DNA of 64,000 bases from Haloarcula marismortui ATCC 43049 (GTDB taxonomy: Archaea; Halobacteriota; Halobacteria; Halobacteriales; Haloarculaceae), in assembly GCF_000011085.1 (NCBI RefSeq), contig NC_006396.1, positions 2,480,001 through 2,544,000 of the forward strand, given 5' to 3'. This document shows positions 60,242 to 64,000 of the stretch, in pieces. Positions within the stretch are counted from its first letter, which is position 1. Every line of letters starts with the position of its first letter. A program made the translations under genes and the position numbers. A model generated the notes under the pieces. That model saw nothing but the letters and a program-made list of their open reading frames with translations. It was not told the DNA's origin and did no database searches.

Positions 60242-62308
60242 ATGGAGCTCGAATCGGTTCCGGGCGTCGGGGCGAAGACAGCCGCGGCGCTCCGGGAACT
60301 AGACGATCCGGAGGCGGCACTCCGGGACGGCGACGTGGCGTCGCTCGCACGCGCACCGGGAATCAGCGAGGGCCGGGCCGCCCGCATCGCTCGCGGTGCG
60401 ATCCGGGCCGAACACGACGACCCCGGTGGGTTCACCGCGACGAAACGCGCCCGAGAGATCCACGAGGATGCACTGGCCCTGTTGACCGAGCGGACAGTGA
60501 CCGACTACGCCGCGAAGCGACTGGAGACGATCTATCCCAGCGGCGTCCGCAGCCGTATCGAGGAAGTCCGCTCGTTCGCCGAGTCGGCGATGACCCGCAA
60601 GCCTGACCCGGCAGTTCTCGACGCCCTCTCGGCCGTTGAGCCGCTGGCTGAACCCGGCGACGTGCGGGTCCGGGACCGCTGTCTGGCGACCCGCGACGCC
60701 GAGCGCTACGCCGACGCGCAGGCCGCGATTCCGGAGGTCAGTGTCGAGGTCGTCGACGACGCCCGCCAGCTGGCCGAACTCGCCCGCTCGTACTCGACGG
60801 TCGTCGCGCTGGACGAGGCCTTCGCCGGCGTCGATATCGAGGGCGACGTACGGGTGGAGCCAAACGCGCTCGAAGAGCCCGAATCGGTCGTCCCAGAACG
60901 CGTGCTCACCTTCTTCGCCCGCAACCGCGACCGGATACGGGCCGCCGCCGAGGTCCACCGCGTCGCCGACCTCGACGCGCCGTGTGACCTTGAGACGCTC
61001 CTGTCGGCGCTTGCCCAGCTTGATGCGGACGGCAGCGTCAGCGGCGACGAGGAACTCGACCGGCTCGCCACTGCTGTCGACGACCTCGACGCGGCGGTGT
61101 CGACAGCCGAGAGCGTCGCCAACGACCACCTCCGCGAGGCCATCGAGGAGCAGGACGTGACCATCGAGGGGACGGACCTGCTGTCGCTGGTCGAGCGCGG
61201 CGCGGGTGTCGACTCGCTGCTCCAGCGGGAACTGGCCGACGAGTACGCCGCCGCCGTCGGGAAGGCCCGCGACCACCTCGTCGACGCGCTGGCGCTCCGG
61301 GACATGGAGGCGACGGCGCGCCGGGCGTTCCCCGACGAGCCCGCCTATCCCGTCGAACACAGCGAGGATGTCGTTGCCCGTCTCCGCGAGGAACTGACCG
61401 CCGCACGCGACCAGCGCGCGACCCGCCGGAAGCGGGAACTCGCCGACGACCTCGCCGAGATGCGCGACGACGCCGCGGCGCTGGTCGACGCCGCGCTGGA
61501 ACTCGACGTAGAGCTGGCGATTGCCCGCTTTGCCGACGATTTCGATTGCACGATGCCAGCGCTGACCGAGTCTGAGGGCGTCGCCATCGAGGGCGGGCGC
61601 TCCCCGCTGCTGGATGTCCCCTTCGAAGCCGTCGAGCCCGTCGATTACGCTGTCGAGGGTGTGACGGTCCTCTCGGGGGTCAACAGCGGCGGCAAGACAT
61701 CGACGCTGGACCTCGTGGCGCTGGTAACGACCCTAGCCCACATGGGCCTGCCCGTTCCGGCGGAGTCGGCCCGCGTCGGCCGGGTCTCCGAACTCCACTA
61801 CCACGCCAAGACCCAGGGGACGCTGGATGCCGGCGCGTTTGAGGCCACGTTGCGGGAGTTCGGCGACCTCGTCGCGGATGTCGACTACCGTTCGGGGCCA
61901 GCGGGGGCCGAGACGGATGGAGACAGCGGGGTGACTTCGGACGACCCAGCGGCCGGGACCGACGACCGCCCGGTGATGGTGCTTGTCGACGAACTCGAAT
62001 CGATCACTGAGCCCGGTGCCAGCGCGAAGATTATGGCAGGCATCCTCGAAGCGCTGGGCGAACGGCAGGCCACGGCCATCTTCGTCTCACACCTCGCACG
62101 CGACATCCGCGCGGCCGCTGAAACCGATATTAGCATCGACGGCATCGAGGCGAAGGGGCTGGAAGACGGCGAACTACGGGTTGAGCGCTCCCCGGTCAAA
62201 GGGAAGCTCGCCCGCTCGACGCCGGAACTCATCGTCGAGAAGCTCGCCGACGACGGTGCCGACGATGCCGATGGGTTCTACAGTGATCTACTCGGGAAGT
62301 TCGAGTAG
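60242..62308 (+). CDS. MutS-like DNA-binding ATPase with N-terminal helix-hairpin-helix
   Basis: The 688-residue protein starts with an HhH DNA-binding region (ELESVPGVGAKTAAALRELD, then LARAPGISEGRAARIARGAI). No mismatch-recognition domain I is seen. The middle (residues ~100-460) is helical, as the clamp and lever of MutS. The ATPase has Walker A SGVNSGGKTS (~476-486), Walker B VMVLVDELESIT (~577) and the MutS-type H-loop VSHLARDI. This fits the archaeal MutS-related group that lacks mismatch binding; activity could be junction or recombination processing. The ATG at 60242 was used; 60230 is possible. It is divergent from larE. Confidence 0.88.
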   Translation: MELESVPGVGAKTAAALRELDDPEAALRDGDVASLARAPGISEGRAARIARGAIRAEHDDPGGFTATKRAREIHEDALALLTERTVTDYAAKRLETIYPSGVRSRIEEVRSFAESAMTRKPDPAVLDALSAVEPLAEPGDVRVRDRCLATRDAERYADAQAAIPEVSVEVVDDARQLAELARSYSTVVALDEAFAGVDIEGDVRVEPNALEEPESVVPERVLTFFARNRDRIRAAAEVHRVADLDAPCDLETLLSALAQLDADGSVSGDEELDRLATAVDDLDAAVSTAESVANDHLREAIEEQDVTIEGTDLLSLVERGAGVDSLLQRELADEYAAAVGKARDHLVDALALRDMEATARRAFPDEPAYPVEHSEDVVARLREELTAARDQRATRRKRELADDLAEMRDDAAALVDAALELDVELAIARFADDFDCTMPALTESEGVAIEGGRSPLLDVPFEAVEPVDYAVEGVTVLSGVNSGGKTSTLDLVALVTTLAHMGLPVPAESARVGRVSELHYHAKTQGTLDAGAFEATLREFGDLVADVDYRSGPAGAETDGDSGVTSDDPAAGTDDRPVMVLVDELESITEPGASAKIMAGILEALGERQATAIFVSHLARDIRAAAETDISIDGIEAKGLEDGELRVERSPVKGKLARSTPELIVEKLADDGADDADGFYSDLLGKFE

Positions 62309-62391
62309 CGACTGCCCGAGACGCACTGACCTGTCACTGTGGGTGAAGCTGTGGCAAATGGTTAAGTGGGCCGCGAAGCTCGGTGAAAGTG

Positions 62392-63519
62392 ATGAGTGAC
62401 GACCCCGAGGACCGGATGCTCGGCTGGGACGAGTCCGTCTTTCGGGACGAACACGTCTTCGAAATCGACTGGCTCCCGGAAACGTTCAAACACCGGGATA
62501 CCCAGATGGAGACGCTGAAGTACGCGCTCCGGCCGGCCGTCCGCGGGTCGCGCCCGCTCAACGTCATCGCCCGCGGACCGCCCGGGACGGGGAAGACGAC
62601 GGCCGTCCAGATCCTGTTCGACGAACTCACCGCCCAGACGGATGTCAAAACTGTCCGGGTGAACTGCCAGATGGACTCGACGCGCTATGCCGTCTTTTCC
62701 CGCCTGTTCGCCGAGATATTCGACTACGAGCCGCCGTCCTCGGGTATTTCGTTCAAGAAGCTGTTCTCCCAGATAACCGACAAACTGGTCGAGGAAGACG
62801 AGGTACTCGTCGTCGCGCTGGACGACGTGAACTACCTGTTCTACGAGAGCGAGGCCAGCGACACACTGTACTCACTGCTGCGTGCCCACGAGGCTCACTC
62901 GGGCGCGAAAATCGGCGTCATCTGTGTCTCCTCGGACCTCGAACTGGATACCATCGACGCCCTCGATACACGCGTCCAGTCCGTATTTCGCCCGGAGGAG
63001 GTGTATTTCAACCCGTACGGACAGGCCGAAATCGCAGATATCCTGGGCGAGCGTGCCGACCGGGGGTTCAACGAGGGTGTCGTCGGCCCCACGGTGCTTG
63101 ACCGCGTCGCCGAACTGACCGAAGAACAGGGCGGGGACCTCCGGGTCGGTATCGACCTCCTGCGCCGGGCCGGGATGAACGCCGAAATGCGCGCCTCCCG
63201 TTCCGTCGAAACCGAGGACGTCGAGGCAGCCTACGACAAGTCAAAATACGTTCACCTCTCCCGCCGGCTGCGGGAGCTGTCGGACTCGGAGACCGCGCTC
63301 GTGGAGGTCATCGCCGCTCACGACGGCCAGCAGGCCGGCGATATCTACGACGCCTTCTCAGAGCAGACGGACCTGGGCTACACCCGGTACTCCGAAATTA
63401 TCAACAAACTCGACCAGCTGGACATCATCGACGCCGACTACACTAACGTCGAGGGACGAGGCCGCTCGCGGGAGTTGACGCTCAACTACGACGCCGACGC
63501 GGTGCTGGAACGGCTGTAA
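62392..63519 (+). CDS. cdc6: Orc1/Cdc6 family replication initiator
   Basis: Orc1/Cdc6 proteins bind origins and load the MCM helicase. The 375-residue protein has Walker A GPPGTGKT (62-69), Walker B VVALDDVNYLF (140-150), the sensor region VSSDLELDTIDALD TRV, and a C-terminal winged helix (EVIAAHDGQQAGDIYDAFSE, YTRYSEIINKLDQLDIID). The N-terminal LPETFKHRDTQMETLKYAL is typical of archaeal members. Haloarchaea have many paralogues, some plasmid-linked, and this one may not initiate at this place. A degenerate ORB-like word lies at about 63543, see findings. The ATG at 62392 is chosen over GTG at 62383. Confidence 0.95.
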   Translation: MSDDPEDRMLGWDESVFRDEHVFEIDWLPETFKHRDTQMETLKYALRPAVRGSRPLNVIARGPPGTGKTTAVQILFDELTAQTDVKTVRVNCQMDSTRYAVFSRLFAEIFDYEPPSSGISFKKLFSQITDKLVEEDEVLVVALDDVNYLFYESEASDTLYSLLRAHEAHSGAKIGVICVSSDLELDTIDALDTRVQSVFRPEEVYFNPYGQAEIADILGERADRGFNEGVVGPTVLDRVAELTEEQGGDLRVGIDLLRRAGMNAEMRASRSVETEDVEAAYDKSKYVHLSRRLRELSDSETALVEVIAAHDGQQAGDIYDAFSEQTDLGYTRYSEIINKLDQLDIIDADYTNVEGRGRSRELTLNYDADAVLERL

Positions 63520-63687
63520 GACACTGTATTGGTTTGTTTACGCCGGTGGAAAACCCGCCCCCTGTTTGGAGACAACTGATAGCTTTCCGGACTCTGTCTG
63601 GGGTTATGACTGTTATAGATTCTTTGCTAGGAGTTAGTGGCACTATTCCGAAAGATAATTCAACATCTAACTATCTATTTTGAACAG

Positions 63688-64000
63688 ATGAAAAGACGAA
63701 ATTATATTGCCAGCCTGGGGAGCGGTCTCACGCTGCTGGCCGGGTGTGCTACGGGAGAAGGGAGCGGTGAGGGCGAGACGAACTCGACAGCGACGGAGAC
63801 GGAAACCGCCACCGACACGCCGACACCGACGCCGACACCGGAGCCTGACCCGAAAGCAGTCATCACCGATGCAGGGTTGATCCGAGAACGGGGCCGGTAC
63901 ACCGATCTGGCACGGAGTATTACTGGCGTTGGCCTTGGCGGCGAGGCTATTGTCGGGATGGAATACAACCTCCCGGTCAAAGACGGTGCCGTATCGGCTA
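63688..64000 (+). CDS. N-terminal part of a lipoprotein (cut by window end)
   Basis: The frame opens at ATG 63688 and reads on to the window edge (104 residues seen). The start MKRRNYIASLGSGLTLLAGC has a twin-Arg pair and a lipobox Cys, so it is probably exported by Tat and lipid-anchored. A linker rich in Thr, Glu and Pro follows (TPTPTPTPEPDP), then a folded part beginning VITDAGLIRERGRYTDLARS with ITGVGLGGEAIVGMEYNLPV. The upstream 100 bases are AT-rich and contain a likely promoter. The rest of the protein is unknown. Confidence 0.75.
   Translation, partial: MKRRNYIASLGSGLTLLAGCATGEGSGEGETNSTATETETATDTPTPTPTPEPDPKAVITDAGLIRERGRYTDLARSITGVGLGGEAIVGMEYNLPVKDGAVSA

Overview
This window comes from the chromosome (or a large replicon) of an extremely halophilic archaeon of the class Halobacteria. 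The evidence is high GC with strong third-position GC, very acidic proteins, archaeal information-processing genes (eIF2-gamma, Rpo7, Spt4, PCNA, primase large subunit, Orc1/Cdc6, Hjc, L40e, Trm1, Tsr3), the haloarchaeal TatCt/TatCo pair, and TATA boxes about 26-30 bases ahead of apparently leaderless start codons. A copper nitrite reductase (NirK) and the general gene set suggest Haloarcula or a close relative; the genus is an inference.

Layout. 1-5.4 kb: an HTH-10 type regulator, a small membrane/SHOCT pair, trm1 and a membrane-bound histidine kinase. 5.5-14.3 kb: metabolic and housekeeping genes (acetoacetate-decarboxylase-like protein with an SDR, hisH, family 4 type uracil-DNA glycosylase, RidA, DUF99, an MBL hydrolase, rpl40e, an enolase-like protein, tsr3). 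14.4-25.5 kb: a peroxiredoxin with a long acidic tail, serS, UspA, a cation/proton antiporter with a TrkA module, Nudix, thiolase and a flavin-binding protein. 25.6-32.5 kb: a membrane protein with five DUF1508 repeats divergent from an AAA ATPase, a PhnP-like hydrolase and haloarchaeal hypothetical proteins. 32.9-35.8 kb: a compact translation/transcription operon (eif2g, PIN nuclease, rpo7, spt4, dephospho-CoA kinase). 36-44.6 kb: trmG10, hisG, an MFS transporter, and two S-adenosylhomocysteine-related enzymes (deaminase and AHCY) around an acidic, sequon-rich secreted protein. 44.7-54.4 kb: priL, hjc, pcn, nirK, rlmE and a VUT-family transporter overlapping a ribbon-helix-helix gene. 54.7-64 kb: divergent tatCt/tatCo, a phosphatase, larE, a MutS-like ATPase, an Orc1/Cdc6 protein and the start of a lipoprotein.

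The genes are mainly core haloarchaeal chromosome. I found no insertion sequence, CRISPR array, rRNA, tRNA or prophage. The DNA replication/repair genes (priL, pcn, hjc, cdc6, mutS-like, udg) are scattered as single units. The Tat genes share the window with predicted exported proteins (NirK, a DUF4382 lipoprotein, the terminal lipoprotein).

The most interesting non-coding signals are: a perfect 9-bp-arm palindrome upstream of the nirK TATA box; a TATA box abutting a 10-bp palindrome followed by a possible structured RNA near 23.0-23.1 kb; and a recurring class of intergenic arrays of small GC-rich hairpins, mostly with three-base loops, at gene ends (5.4, 37.7 and 43.8 kb, with a related inverted repeat at 3.0 kb). 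I see no clear candidate for a wholly new defence or mobile system here.
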